The notes under the pieces: model-generated
The model's input: the letters and a program-made list of their open reading frames with translations, nothing else
What the model was told of the DNA's origin: nothing
The model's database searches: none
Assembly (NCBI RefSeq): GCF_019209865.1
Contig: NZ_JAHUTT010000009.1
Location: 32,317 to 96,316 of the forward strand
From: Shewanella sp. NIFS-20-20
Lineage (GTDB): Bacteria; Pseudomonadota; Gammaproteobacteria; Enterobacterales; Shewanellaceae
Length of the DNA: 64,000 nucleotides
Direction of reading: 5' to 3'
Position numbers and translations under genes: made by a program
Shown: positions 16,149 through 25,254 of the stretch, one piece after another
How the letters are laid out: each line of letters starts with the position of its first letter
Position numbering within the stretch: position 1 is the stretch's first letter

Positions 16149-18953
16149 TTACAGTAAGAAGAGATTGCTCTGCTCTTTAAAATTGCGTAGGTCGGTAATT
16201 TTATTGCTGGATTCAAAACGGCATTGTTGTTGGTGGGCAAGGCCGGTGGAATGCAGGACTAATCTGTCCGCATGTTGAGTGCGCATATGGCCAATGATAA
16301 AACTAATGAGATCCGCTCGGGTCAGTTTTTCAATGTCAGCCACCACGTGTTCTCTCTGATTAAATGCATAATCTTTATGCCCTAAACTCGCCCAATAGCG
16401 CTGAGAGCGAGTTTTGAGGTTAGCATCATGCTCCATGACTTGGTTAATTAATCCCTGTTTAGTGCTTTGCCATTGTTCGGTGGTGATTTGCATAATGGCG
16501 TAAGTAAAATCCGCAATAAACTCATCAATGGCCTGCAATAATTTTACCGGCCCGCTGGCCGGAGACTGGATATAGAAAATGATCCCCGGATGGCGGTGCA
16601 GGGGTAAGTAGCCAGTACCGACCATGTAGCCTAATTGTTTTTCTGTGCGTAACTTATGAAAGAAATTAGACGACATGCTGTGATTGAGCAGACTAAAGAT
16701 CGCCATGGCACGTGGATCGCTGTGCTCAGATTGATAATAGACAATGATACTGCTGTCTTGATGGTCAATGTCCAACTCACGATACAGGGTGCCACAACCC
16801 GCGAGGTTAATGAGCTCACGGCTGGATTCATCACTTGGCTGAGTCACTAAGGTCAGAATTTTTTTCAAATGATGGGCTAAGGACTGTGCCTCTTTAGCCA
16901 ACCAGTCACCATAAATAAGCCCTTCGAGATGAATTTTTTCGAAAAATGCACTGATATGGCTATGTAAATCCTCGACTTCGATATCGGCGAGGGCTTCAGC
17001 CATGCGTTGGGGTTCATAAGAGCGCTTCTGTAAGGTGACCGCTAAACTAGTGAACAGCTGAGAAATGGGTTTCGCTTGGCTCTGGTTCTGCCAACTTCTC
17101 ATTAATTGACGTTTGATTAACGCAAAACGCTCACGACAGAAGTTGCGTTCACGAGCCTTTTGTATCAATAGCTCCAACAACTTATTTTGTTTGCCGGTAT
17201 AGCCTGATAGATGCAGAGTAATGCCGCCTTGGTGAGAATAGATATGATAGCCCAGCCCCGCAACCTCGGCCTGATAAGTATCCTCTGTCAGATAATCTAG
17301 CAGCATTTCCACATAAAGACGGGTTAAGGCGGCATGGGTGACCGTCTTGCTGGCACATTCTGAATCTAGCGATAAGAACATATGGGCTTTGGGTACGTTA
17401 AATTCATCGTCTTTCTTATGCCATAGGCGATAACCCTTGCCTTGGGCGATCACCGTCGGCACTGGGCTGACATTGGCCTCATATTTAGGTTCGGTGACGT
17501 CAGGGATAAACGGGTTGACTGGCGCCAAGCTCAATTGTTCACGCCAGTGCTTCACCTGCCAGCGGGCTAGGCGCTTGGGATCAATTTGATGATTGCGATA
17601 GGGGGTGAAATACCAAGGGGCCTGTTGTTCGGTTGATAAGTCGGGCGCAACCAATTGCAGTCGTAAATTGTCTGGCGCCAGCAAATCGAGTAATTCCCGG
17701 GTTTGCTCACTATCCAAACCATCCATTCGGTAATCACCAAACAAGGTATCGTCGGCGGGGTAGTGCTGCATATTAATACTGAGGTGGCTGGCGAGATCTA
17801 AAGCTCTCACCGGCTCTTGATATTTGTAGGCCAAGGTTAATAGGGTGGCTCGCTCTTGGTAACGCCACTCGATTAATCCTTCGGTTTTGATCAATAAAAT
17901 CGCTTCAAAGCATAAGGTGACAATATCATCTATCTGCTTAAGCCCAGCATCGGTTAACTGAATATTGATGCAATAATCTTTAAAATTGTAACCATTAACA
18001 CCACCACCGGCAGATAGGTTGCTGGCAAGCCCTAACTCTTTGAGACAATGCAACAAACTGCCACGACTTTCATTACCAAGTAAGTGGCTGATAAAGGTTA
18101 AAGGTTTGGTTTTGTATAAGTGATCTATCCCGCCGAGGGCGAAACTTAGTGTTAAACGCTTTTGATCTTTGAGCGGCACAATATCAATTTGTCGATTCTG
18201 CTCCGTTGCACCGACCAAGGTCACATTAGGGTAATTCTTTTTAAGATTTTTGTTGATAATCCCCGCAAAATATTGCATTGCCAGCTGTTCAAGTTTATCC
18301 AGTGCGAGGGGCGCTACTATACACAGAGTCATCAAATTGGCACTGTAATGCTGCTGATAGAAATCCAGTAACTCTTGGCGTAAGACGCGTTGATCTCCGT
18401 GCAAGGTTTCAAGGTTGCCCACGGAAAAATGGCTAAAAGGATGTGATTGATTAATCGTGGCTTTCTGTACCTGATAGATACGGCGGATATCATCTTTGAG
18501 CTTGAGGCTGAATTCAGACTCAATGGCTTGGCGTTCTCGGTCAACTAACTCGCAATTAAAGGTCGGCGCGATAAAAAATTGACTAAATCTATCGAGGGAT
18601 TCTTCCAATTGACTGGCATGAATGCTGTAAAAGAAATTGGTATGCTCAGTGCCGGTCCACGCGTTATTACTGCCGCCATGTTGATTAATGAAATGATGAT
18701 ATTCGGCAGGATCTGGAAACTTGTCCGTGCCTAAGAACAACATATGCTCTAGAAAGTGAGCCATGCCAGGACGCTGCGCTGGATCATCAAAATGACCGAC
18801 ATTGACCGCCATCGAAGCCGCCGCTTGGCTGCTTTGCTCATCGGCGACCAATAGTACCCGTAATTGATTGGGTAAGGTGAGATAGCCATACTGGCGATTA
18901 TCGTGATGACTGGTGTTGATCTGAATTAGCGCGTTGGCCAAGGTTCGCTCCAT
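16149..18953 (-). CDS. M16 family zinc metalloprotease (insulysin/pitrilysin-like)
   Basis: A 934-residue peptidase with four M16 half-domains. The inverted zinc motif HFLEH (His66, Glu69, His70) is intact and the distal glutamate ligand lies in RQAIESEF (Glu147). The middle and C-terminal inactive M16 domains are present, including the KLRTEKQLGYMVGTGY stretch near 760 typical of insulysin-type enzymes. Length is close to E. coli pitrilysin. Unlike periplasmic pitrilysin, I see no signal peptide at this start, so a cytoplasmic location is more likely. It presumably degrades small peptides. It is transcribed alone, divergent from sixA. Confidence 0.93.
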   Translation of the reverse strand: MERTLANALIQINTSHHDNRQYGYLTLPNQLRVLLVADEQSSQAAASMAVNVGHFDDPAQRPGMAHFLEHMLFLGTDKFPDPAEYHHFINQHGGSNNAWTGTEHTNFFYSIHASQLEESLDRFSQFFIAPTFNCELVDRERQAIESEFSLKLKDDIRRIYQVQKATINQSHPFSHFSVGNLETLHGDQRVLRQELLDFYQQHYSANLMTLCIVAPLALDKLEQLAMQYFAGIINKNLKKNYPNVTLVGATEQNRQIDIVPLKDQKRLTLSFALGGIDHLYKTKPLTFISHLLGNESRGSLLHCLKELGLASNLSAGGGVNGYNFKDYCINIQLTDAGLKQIDDIVTLCFEAILLIKTEGLIEWRYQERATLLTLAYKYQEPVRALDLASHLSINMQHYPADDTLFGDYRMDGLDSEQTRELLDLLAPDNLRLQLVAPDLSTEQQAPWYFTPYRNHQIDPKRLARWQVKHWREQLSLAPVNPFIPDVTEPKYEANVSPVPTVIAQGKGYRLWHKKDDEFNVPKAHMFLSLDSECASKTVTHAALTRLYVEMLLDYLTEDTYQAEVAGLGYHIYSHQGGITLHLSGYTGKQNKLLELLIQKARERNFCRERFALIKRQLMRSWQNQSQAKPISQLFTSLAVTLQKRSYEPQRMAEALADIEVEDLHSHISAFFEKIHLEGLIYGDWLAKEAQSLAHHLKKILTLVTQPSDESSRELINLAGCGTLYRELDIDHQDSSIIVYYQSEHSDPRAMAIFSLLNHSMSSNFFHKLRTEKQLGYMVGTGYLPLHRHPGIIFYIQSPASGPVKLLQAIDEFIADFTYAIMQITTEQWQSTKQGLINQVMEHDANLKTRSQRYWASLGHKDYAFNQREHVVADIEKLTRADLISFIIGHMRTQHADRLVLHSTGLAHQQQCRFESSNKITDLRNFKEQSNLFLL

Positions 18954-19176
18954 TGTGAATGGTCTCAGTATATCTTGATTGCCAGCGGCGGGTTTGGCAA
19001 ATGACTTTTCTATATTTCACCAGCCTAATCTTAAGCGGAGGATAAATCATCCGATTATCTTTCGCATAAAGTGACGGCCGAGAGGACGGCGGGTTTTCGA
19101 AATTTAGAGTGTTACTCGATTAAGAATATGGCTACAATTAGCGCTCATTCACCTTTTAACAATGCAAGAGTGAAGT

Positions 19177-19662
19177 ATGCAGTTATTTTTGATGCGCCAT
19201 GGTGAAGCCAGTTTCGATGCCGCTTGCGATAAAGAGCGAGTGCTGACGGAAACCGGTCGTTATCAATCACGCACTATGGTTCAATGTTTGCGAATGGATA
19301 ATCGCCCCTTCGATTTAGTGCTGGTGAGCCCGTATATTCGTGCGCAGCAAACTTGGCAGGAAGTCCGTGAGTTATTGGGTGAGCCGCGCCATTGCATCGA
19401 GCTAAATAATCTCACTCCGGACGCGTCTCCTCGCATCGCTGCCGATGTCATTTTGGCCTACGCGGAGCAATATAAGGCCGATAAGGTCTTAGTGATCAGT
19501 CACATGCCATTGTTAGGTTATTTGATCGGTGAATTGGTGGCCGGCGAAGAACCGCCGCTATTTGCCACTTCCGCCGTGGCATTATTAGATAAACATGGTG
19601 AACGCCTGAGTTATCAATCGATGACTATGCCAAGCATGATGACTGCCAGTAGTCCGGTGTAA
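19177..19662 (+). CDS. sixA: phosphohistidine phosphatase SixA
   Basis: A 161-residue histidine-phosphatase-fold protein. The RHG motif is at the very N-terminus (MQLFLMRHGEAS) and the second catalytic histidine lies in VISHMPLLGYL. The short length and minimal fold match SixA, which removes phosphate from phosphohistidine, for example on HPt domains or PTS components. The ribosome site GAGTGA is close to the ATG. It converges on smrB with only five bases between the stops. Confidence 0.93.
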   Translation: MQLFLMRHGEASFDAACDKERVLTETGRYQSRTMVQCLRMDNRPFDLVLVSPYIRAQQTWQEVRELLGEPRHCIELNNLTPDASPRIAADVILAYAEQYKADKVLVISHMPLLGYLIGELVAGEEPPLFATSAVALLDKHGERLSYQSMTMPSMMTASSPV

Positions 19663-19667
19663 TCCCT

Positions 19668-20192
19668 TTAGTCGAACGTGTCTTCTAGACCGATATCGAT
19701 AAGTACCAGTAAGGCGGCGTCGCCTCCCCAGGCTTTTGGCGCTTGATGAAAGGCTTGTACTTTGGGATGCTGAGCCAGCCACAATGGAATTTGTTGTTTT
19801 AAAATTCCCTGACCATAGCCATGCATCACACAGCAGGTGTGACAATGTTCACGGATACACGCCTCAATCAATGCAATGAGTTCGAGTTTGGCTTCTGCTT
19901 GGCGCATCCCATGGACATCGAGCAATATCTCGGGCACATAATCCCCACGGCGTAAGCGTTTTAACTCCAGACTGTCGGTCTGGGGCGAGCGCCAGCGCAT
20001 CGGGCCATCGGTGGGTAATAATGGTTGATAGGTATCGGAAAACAATCCAGCGGCATCTTGAGTCATCTTATGACTGACCAGTACCGTCTTGGCTTTAACT
20101 GGGGTATCAAAATGGCGGGTATCTTGCCTTAATGGTTTAATATCAGCCATTAACTCGGCAAAGCTGCTGAGATTGTTTTTTTGAATGGTCAT
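19668..20192 (-). CDS. smrB: Smr-domain endonuclease SmrB
   Basis: A 174-residue protein with the Smr domain at its C-terminal half: DVHGMRQAEAKLELIALI, then CVMHGYGQGILK and QAPKAWGGDAALLVLI. These match the DLHG and GxGxG-type motifs of SmrB, the nuclease that cleaves mRNA at collided ribosomes. Start choice: ATG at 20192 gives an N-terminus aligning with E. coli SmrB. A TTG at 20231 has a purine-rich GAGGGGA immediately before it, but with almost no spacer; it would add 13 residues. The start is therefore uncertain by 39 bases. Confidence 0.9.
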   Translation of the reverse strand: MTIQKNNLSSFAELMADIKPLRQDTRHFDTPVKAKTVLVSHKMTQDAAGLFSDTYQPLLPTDGPMRWRSPQTDSLELKRLRRGDYVPEILLDVHGMRQAEAKLELIALIEACIREHCHTCCVMHGYGQGILKQQIPLWLAQHPKVQAFHQAPKAWGGDAALLVLIDIGLEDTFD

Positions 20193-20360
20193 GAAAGCAC
20201 TGTTGTCTTGGCTAAAGGGAAAATGAATCAATCCCCTCTAGTGTAACCTATGTTATTGCCCAGCCCAATCCTAGCCTCGCGCCAATTTCACACTATTGGT
20301 TATGTGTTCTGAACAAGCTTCAGTTACAATAGCGCCAGAGACTTATTGTTGGAGTGTGTT

Positions 20361-21305
20361 TTGGATAAAATTTTTGTGGATGAAGCGGTCACTGAACTGC
20401 GGACAATTGGCGATATGTTGCGTTGGGCGGTGAGTCGTTTTAACGATGCCGGCATTTTTTACGGTCATGGCACTGATAATGCCTGGGATGAGGCCGTCTC
20501 TTTGGTGTTTCACGCTTTGCATTTACCCGATGAAGTCGGTCAACAGGTTATCCATGCCAATTTAACCAGCAGTGAAAAGCACAAGATCGTTGAACTGATC
20601 TTACGCCGCGTGCGCGAGCGTTTGCCGGTGCCGTATTTAACGAATGTGGCACGCTTCGCTGGCTTAGATTTTTATGTCGATGAGCGCGTACTCGTGCCGC
20701 GCTCACCGATTGGTGAAATGATCGCGAATCGATTCGAACCTTGGTTATATAACAAGTCAGTCAATCGCGTCTTAGATCTCTGTACTGGCAGTGGCTGTAT
20801 TGCGATTGCTTGTGCCTATGAGTTTGAAGATGCTGAAGTTGATGCCGTGGACATTAGCGAAGACGCGCTTGATGTTGCCCAAATTAATATCGAAGGCTTA
20901 GGCGTGATGGAGAGGGTGTTCCCAATCCAATCTGATATGTTTGCTGCCATTCCAGTTGGCCCGCAATATGATTTAATTGTTTCTAATCCGCCATATGTAG
21001 ATGCCGATGATTTGTCGGATATGCCTGCCGAGTTTCACCATGAACCAGAGTTAGGCTTAGCCTCGGGACGTGATGGCTTGGATTTGACCAAGCGTATCCT
21101 TGCCAATGCGGCCGATTACTTAACCGAAGACGGTGTCTTAGTGGTTGAGGTCGGTAACTCTATGGTGCACTTAATGGAGCAATTCCCAGAAGTCCCCTTT
21201 ACTTGGGTGAGCTTTAACCACGGTGGTGATGGGGTGTTTGTGTTGACCCGTGATCAGTTGCTTGAAAATGAATCACTGTTCGCCATCTATAAAGACAGGG
21301 CATAA
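20361..21305 (+). CDS. prmB: ribosomal protein L3 N5-glutamine methyltransferase PrmB
   Basis: A SAM-dependent methyltransferase of 314 residues that modifies a glutamine of ribosomal protein L3. SAM motif [18 protein letters not shown] lies near residue 140 and the glutamine-methyltransferase signature NPPY near 210. I choose the TTG start at 20361 because GGAG lies seven bases before it and the resulting N-terminus [10 protein letters not shown] matches E. coli PrmB exactly. Further-upstream TTG codons would add five residues and lack a ribosome site. A terminator follows before aroC. Confidence 0.96.
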   Translation: MDKIFVDEAVTELRTIGDMLRWAVSRFNDAGIFYGHGTDNAWDEAVSLVFHALHLPDEVGQQVIHANLTSSEKHKIVELILRRVRERLPVPYLTNVARFAGLDFYVDERVLVPRSPIGEMIANRFEPWLYNKSVNRVLDLCTGSGCIAIACAYEFEDAEVDAVDISEDALDVAQINIEGLGVMERVFPIQSDMFAAIPVGPQYDLIVSNPPYVDADDLSDMPAEFHHEPELGLASGRDGLDLTKRILANAADYLTEDGVLVVEVGNSMVHLMEQFPEVPFTWVSFNHGGDGVFVLTRDQLLENESLFAIYKDRA

Positions 21306-21336
21306 TTGACCTAAGTGCATGATGCCATCGCAACCT

Positions 21337-21363
21337 AAAACGACACGTGAGTGTCGTTTTTTT
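21337..21363 (+). terminator. rho-independent terminator between prmB and aroC
   Basis: The perfect stem AAAACGACAC-GTGA-GTGTCGTTTT is followed by further T residues. It lies about 30 bases after the prmB stop. Confidence 0.93.
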
Positions 21364-21406
21364 CAATGACAGCGCATCATAAAAATAATGGAATAGAGAG
21401 GTTCTG

Positions 21407-22504
21407 ATGTCAGGAAATAGCATAGGGTTGAATTTTGTTGTCACCAGTTTCGGTGAAAGTCATGGGCCGTCCATCGGCTGCATTATTGATGGGTGTCCAC
21501 CGGGCTTAGCTTTAACTGAAGCCGATATGCAGCATGATCTCGATAGACGTCGTCCCGGCACATCGCGCTTTACTACCGCACGGCGCGAAGCCGACCAAGT
21601 GCGCATTTTATCTGGCGTATTTAACGGCGTAACTACTGGCACCTCGATTGGATTGTTGATTGAAAATACCGATCAACGTAGCCAAGACTACTCCAATATC
21701 AAAGATGTGTTTCGACCTGGGCATGCCGATTACACCTACCAACAAAAGTACGGCCTGCGGGATTATCGCGGCGGGGGCCGTTCTTCTGCCCGTGAAACCG
21801 CCATGCGAGTGGCCGCTGGCGCCATTGCTAAAAAGTATTTACAGCAGGTTCATGGCATCGAAATCTATGGCTTTTTATCCCAACTAGGTCCGATTGCCGG
21901 CGAGCATATAGATCGCACCGTGATTGAGAATAATCCCTTCTTCTTTGCCGATGCCAGCAAACTTGATGCCTTAGAAACTTATATGCGCAATTTAAAAAAA
22001 TCCGGCGATTCTATTGGTGCCAAAATTACCGTGGTTGCTGACGGTGTGCCTGTGGGGCTTGGCGAGCCGGTGTTTGATAGGCTCGATGCCGATATTGCTC
22101 ATGCCATGATGGGGATAAATGCGGTCAAAGGCGTTGAAATTGGCGATGGGTTTGCCGTCGTTGAGCAAAAAGGCTCTGAGCACCGAGACTTAATGTCGCC
22201 TCAAGGCTTTGCATCTAATCATGCCGGGGGCATTTTAGGCGGGATTTCATCGGGGCAACCGGTGATCGCCCACTTAGCCTTAAAGCCGACCTCAAGCATT
22301 AGCGTCGAAGGCGACAGCATTGATGTACGAGGCGATGCCGCTAAAGTGGTGACCAAGGGTCGTCATGATCCTTGTGTGGGTATCCGCGGGGTACCGATTG
22401 CTGAAGCCATGATGGCGATAGTGTTAATGGATCACTTATTACGTCATCGAGCGCAAAATCATGATGTGTTATCAACGACCCCAGTGTTAGGAATGCGTGA
22501 ATGA
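21407..22504 (+). CDS. aroC: chorismate synthase
   Basis: Converts 5-enolpyruvylshikimate-3-phosphate to chorismate, the branch point feeding the trp operon found later in this window. The 365-residue length is normal. Characteristic signatures are [18 protein letters not shown] near the N-terminus, the arginine-rich [12 protein letters not shown] region near 125-135 and the C-terminal [19 protein letters not shown] stretch. The ribosome site GAGAGG precedes the ATG. The stop overlaps the ATG of the following transporter (ATGA), so the two are co-transcribed. Confidence 0.98.
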   Translation: MSGNSIGLNFVVTSFGESHGPSIGCIIDGCPPGLALTEADMQHDLDRRRPGTSRFTTARREADQVRILSGVFNGVTTGTSIGLLIENTDQRSQDYSNIKDVFRPGHADYTYQQKYGLRDYRGGGRSSARETAMRVAAGAIAKKYLQQVHGIEIYGFLSQLGPIAGEHIDRTVIENNPFFFADASKLDALETYMRNLKKSGDSIGAKITVVADGVPVGLGEPVFDRLDADIAHAMMGINAVKGVEIGDGFAVVEQKGSEHRDLMSPQGFASNHAGGILGGISSGQPVIAHLALKPTSSISVEGDSIDVRGDAAKVVTKGRHDPCVGIRGVPIAEAMMAIVLMDHLLRHRAQNHDVLSTTPVLGMRE

Positions 22505-23679
22505 TATCCACTCGGCCGCAGGCGTCATTAATTTGGTTGTCCGCCTGCTATTTTTTCTTTTTTTCTATTCTTGGCATTATGGTCCCCTACTTAGGGGTAT
22601 TTTTTGATGACAGGGGCTTTTCTCCTCAGCAAATTGGCTTCCTGCTGGCCATTGTCATGGGCACACGGATTATTGCTCCGAATGTGTGGGCGCGAGTCGC
22701 GGATAAAACCGGGATGCGCGCTCAATTAATCAAAATGGGCGCTTTTGTCGCGGCCTTGAGTTACACCAGTTTTTTCTACGATGGCTCGTTTCTCTATATG
22801 GCCATTAGCTTGTCGATATACACCTTCTTTTGGAATGCGATTCTGGCTCAGTTGGAGGTGATTACCTTAGAAACCTTAGGTGACAAAGCTTATCGATATG
22901 GGGTGATCCGTAGTTTCGGCAGTATGGGTTATATCTGTTTAGTGGTTGCCGGTGGCTTTGCTATTGAAGCCTTCGGTCCGCAAGTGTTGCCGCAAATTGG
23001 CATGGTGCTGTTTATCGGCATGTTGCTGTGCTCTCTCCCTTTACCGAATGATAAGCAGCAGGTAGCGAGTCGTGATGTGGCTGCGCAAAAACTGAATAAG
23101 TCGATTGTTTGGTTTTTAATTTCGGCAATGTTACTGCAGATGAGTGCGGGGCCCTTTTATGGTTTCTTTGTCCTCTATTTAAAGCAGGCGGGTTATACCG
23201 AGTCGATTGCCGGTATTTTTGTTGCGCTTGGGGTCGTGTCTGAAATTATCATGTTTATGTTTGCCCCGCGCTTATTGGCCCGTTTTGGCGTGACTTGCTT
23301 GTTGGTTGTTAGCACGGCGATGACGGTTGTGCGTTGGTTATTACTGGCGTTTGCCGTTGAGTCACTCTGGTGGCTGACGGTCAGTCAATTGCTGCACGCA
23401 TTTACCTTTGGATTGGTTCATGCTGCATCGATTCAGTTTGTGCATCAAGCCTTTGCCAAATCACACCAAAGCCAAGGGCAAGCCCTATATGCAAGTTTAG
23501 GCTTTGGCTTAGGCGGGGCGCTGGGCATTTGGGTTTGCGGTTACATCTGGGGAGATGGCTCAGGCGCCATGTGGACTTGGGTCTTTGCGGCGGCTTGTGC
23601 GGCCTGCTCATTAATCGCATTATCTGCCATTCCAAAACCGCAAGCGGCCATGGGGACTCGGCAGTCACTGCCAGTATAA
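22501..23679 (+). CDS. MFS transporter (HcaT / MFS_1-like)
   Basis: A 392-residue membrane protein with about twelve hydrophobic segments and the short loop between helices 2 and 3 ([13 protein letters not shown], residues 60-72) typical of major facilitator carriers. The N-terminal layout ([25 protein letters not shown]) resembles the 3-phenylpropionate transporter HcaT group. Substrate is not known and cannot be read from sequence. It overlaps aroC by four bases and is followed by an NAD-kinase-like gene after 74 bases. Confidence 0.88.
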   Translation: MISTRPQASLIWLSACYFFFFSILGIMVPYLGVFFDDRGFSPQQIGFLLAIVMGTRIIAPNVWARVADKTGMRAQLIKMGAFVAALSYTSFFYDGSFLYMAISLSIYTFFWNAILAQLEVITLETLGDKAYRYGVIRSFGSMGYICLVVAGGFAIEAFGPQVLPQIGMVLFIGMLLCSLPLPNDKQQVASRDVAAQKLNKSIVWFLISAMLLQMSAGPFYGFFVLYLKQAGYTESIAGIFVALGVVSEIIMFMFAPRLLARFGVTCLLVVSTAMTVVRWLLLAFAVESLWWLTVSQLLHAFTFGLVHAASIQFVHQAFAKSHQSQGQALYASLGFGLGGALGIWVCGYIWGDGSGAMWTWVFAAACAACSLIALSAIPKPQAAMGTRQSLPV

Positions 23680-23753
23680 AGCACGCATCGTGGCGCGGGG
23701 CCGAGCTGGCGCCCGTACTGAGTCGTGACGGATAGGGACAAATAGGATGTACT

Positions 23754-24872
23754 ATGAATCGAAAATTCCATTTAGGACTGTTAATCAACCCGTTGGCAGG
23801 GCTGGGTGGCAGTGTCGCCCTTAAAGGAAGTGATCATGTGGCCGAGCTGGCGTTAGCGCTTGGTGCCACCCCGAAAGCGAATGAACGCATGGCCCAAGCG
23901 TTAGTGCCCTTATTACCCTATAAAGACCGCTTAATGATGATGACCGGCAGTGGTGCCTTAGGCGCGGATGTCTGTGAGCGCATGGGCTTTAGCTATCAAG
24001 TCGTGTATCACAGCAACGGGCCATATAGTGCGGCCGATACCCAACAATTGATCCACGCGATGATGCCGTTTCAGCTTGATTTGTTGTTATTCGCCGGGGG
24101 GGATGGTACCGCTCGTGATGTACTCGATTGTGTGCCTGAGCAGCAAGTGGTGCTTGGGGTGCCCGCTGGGGTTAAAATTCACTCTGGCGTGTACGGTATC
24201 ACTCCCTCCGCGTCCGGAACTGTCGTGGCGATGTTGCTTGACGGTCAGTTAGTTAACTTGGCCTGCGCCGATGTGATGGATATTGATGAGGTCGCCTTTC
24301 GTGGTGGCCAAGTGAGGGCCAAACGCTTTGGCGAGCTGCTGGTGCCGGCCGAGCCGCGATATATCCAAGCCGTAAAAATGGGCGGCAAGGAAAGTGATGA
24401 TCTGGTATTAGCCGATATTGCTGCCGATGTGATTGAACAAATGGATGATGAGTATTTCATTATGGGTTCAGGCAGTACCGTGGCATTTATTATGGAAGAA
24501 CTGGGTATTGATAATACCTTGCTCGGTGTTGATGTGATTGCGGATAAGCAACATCTGTTGGCCGATGCGACCGCCGAGCAATTGGTGGCATTAGCCGCGG
24601 ATCGACCGGTAAAGCTAGTGATCACCTTGATCGGTGGCCAAGGCCATATCTTAGGACGCGGTAATCAACAATTGTCTGCGGAATTCATCAAACGAGTCGG
24701 CCGTGACAATATCATCATAGTGGCGACAAAAACTAAGTTAAAAGCACTTGAAGGTCGGCCATTAATCGTGGATAGTGGCGACCCAGAATTAGACCAAGCC
24801 CTTGCTGGTTTTTATAAAGTGACTACTGGATATCATGATTATGTGATGTACCAAGTGGCCAATCCAGAATGA
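23754..24872 (+). CDS. ATP-NAD kinase family protein
   Basis: A 372-residue protein with the NAD-kinase glycine motif LLFAGGDGTARDV near residue 115 and an N-terminal NPLAGLGGSVALKGSD stretch. The fold matches the ATP-NAD/AcoX kinase family, distinct from the shorter housekeeping NadK. Actual substrate (NAD or another diol/sugar) is not established for this group. It follows the MFS gene and precedes yfcL by 13 bases, so a shared transcript is likely. Confidence 0.87.
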   Translation: MNRKFHLGLLINPLAGLGGSVALKGSDHVAELALALGATPKANERMAQALVPLLPYKDRLMMMTGSGALGADVCERMGFSYQVVYHSNGPYSAADTQQLIHAMMPFQLDLLLFAGGDGTARDVLDCVPEQQVVLGVPAGVKIHSGVYGITPSASGTVVAMLLDGQLVNLACADVMDIDEVAFRGGQVRAKRFGELLVPAEPRYIQAVKMGGKESDDLVLADIAADVIEQMDDEYFIMGSGSTVAFIMEELGIDNTLLGVDVIADKQHLLADATAEQLVALAADRPVKLVITLIGGQGHILGRGNQQLSAEFIKRVGRDNIIIVATKTKLKALEGRPLIVDSGDPELDQALAGFYKVTTGYHDYVMYQVANPE

Positions 24873-24885
24873 GCGGAGAAGTACC

Positions 24886-25158
24886 ATGTTGGAAAAATAC
24901 GATAACACCTTGAACCAATGGATTGAACACATTGTGGCTCAAGGGGATGACGATGCGCTTTTCGCCAGTGGTTATCTGCAAGGGCACGTCACGGTTGCCT
25001 TAGCACAATTGGAGCAAGAAGGCGTTAGCGGTTTTGATGAGTTACAGCTGAAGATGCAACAGAGTTTGCAGCTGGCCAGTCGCGAACTTGAAGATGCAGA
25101 TTTTAAGTTAGTGCAGCATGCATGGCATGAGCTGTCATCACAGCTGATTGCCTGCTAA
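24886..25158 (+). CDS. yfcL: YfcL family protein
   Basis: A 90-residue soluble, acidic, mostly helical protein. The core DDALFASGYLQGHVTVALAQLE matches the remembered E. coli YfcL signature (DELFASGYLRGHLTLA). The function is unknown; in E. coli it is also located near mnmC, aroC and prmB, so context agrees. A GGAG ribosome site precedes the ATG. Confidence 0.88.
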   Translation: MLEKYDNTLNQWIEHIVAQGDDDALFASGYLQGHVTVALAQLEQEGVSGFDELQLKMQQSLQLASRELEDADFKLVQHAWHELSSQLIAC

Positions 25159-25174
25159 CACCTAGATATTGCGG

Positions 25175-25197
25175 CCCCAATGCGCTATGCGTTGGGG
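25175..25197. terminator. hairpin between convergent yfcL and mnmC
   Basis: A stem of nine pairs with one G-U (CCCCAATGC, five-base loop, GCGTTGGGG) lies 17 bases past the yfcL stop. No T run follows on either strand, so intrinsic termination is uncertain. Confidence 0.4.
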
Positions 25198-25254
25198 TAC
25201 ATTGCTTAAAGGCTGCGTCTAATTGTGCTGATGCCGTTAACGCAGGTGTCGGGC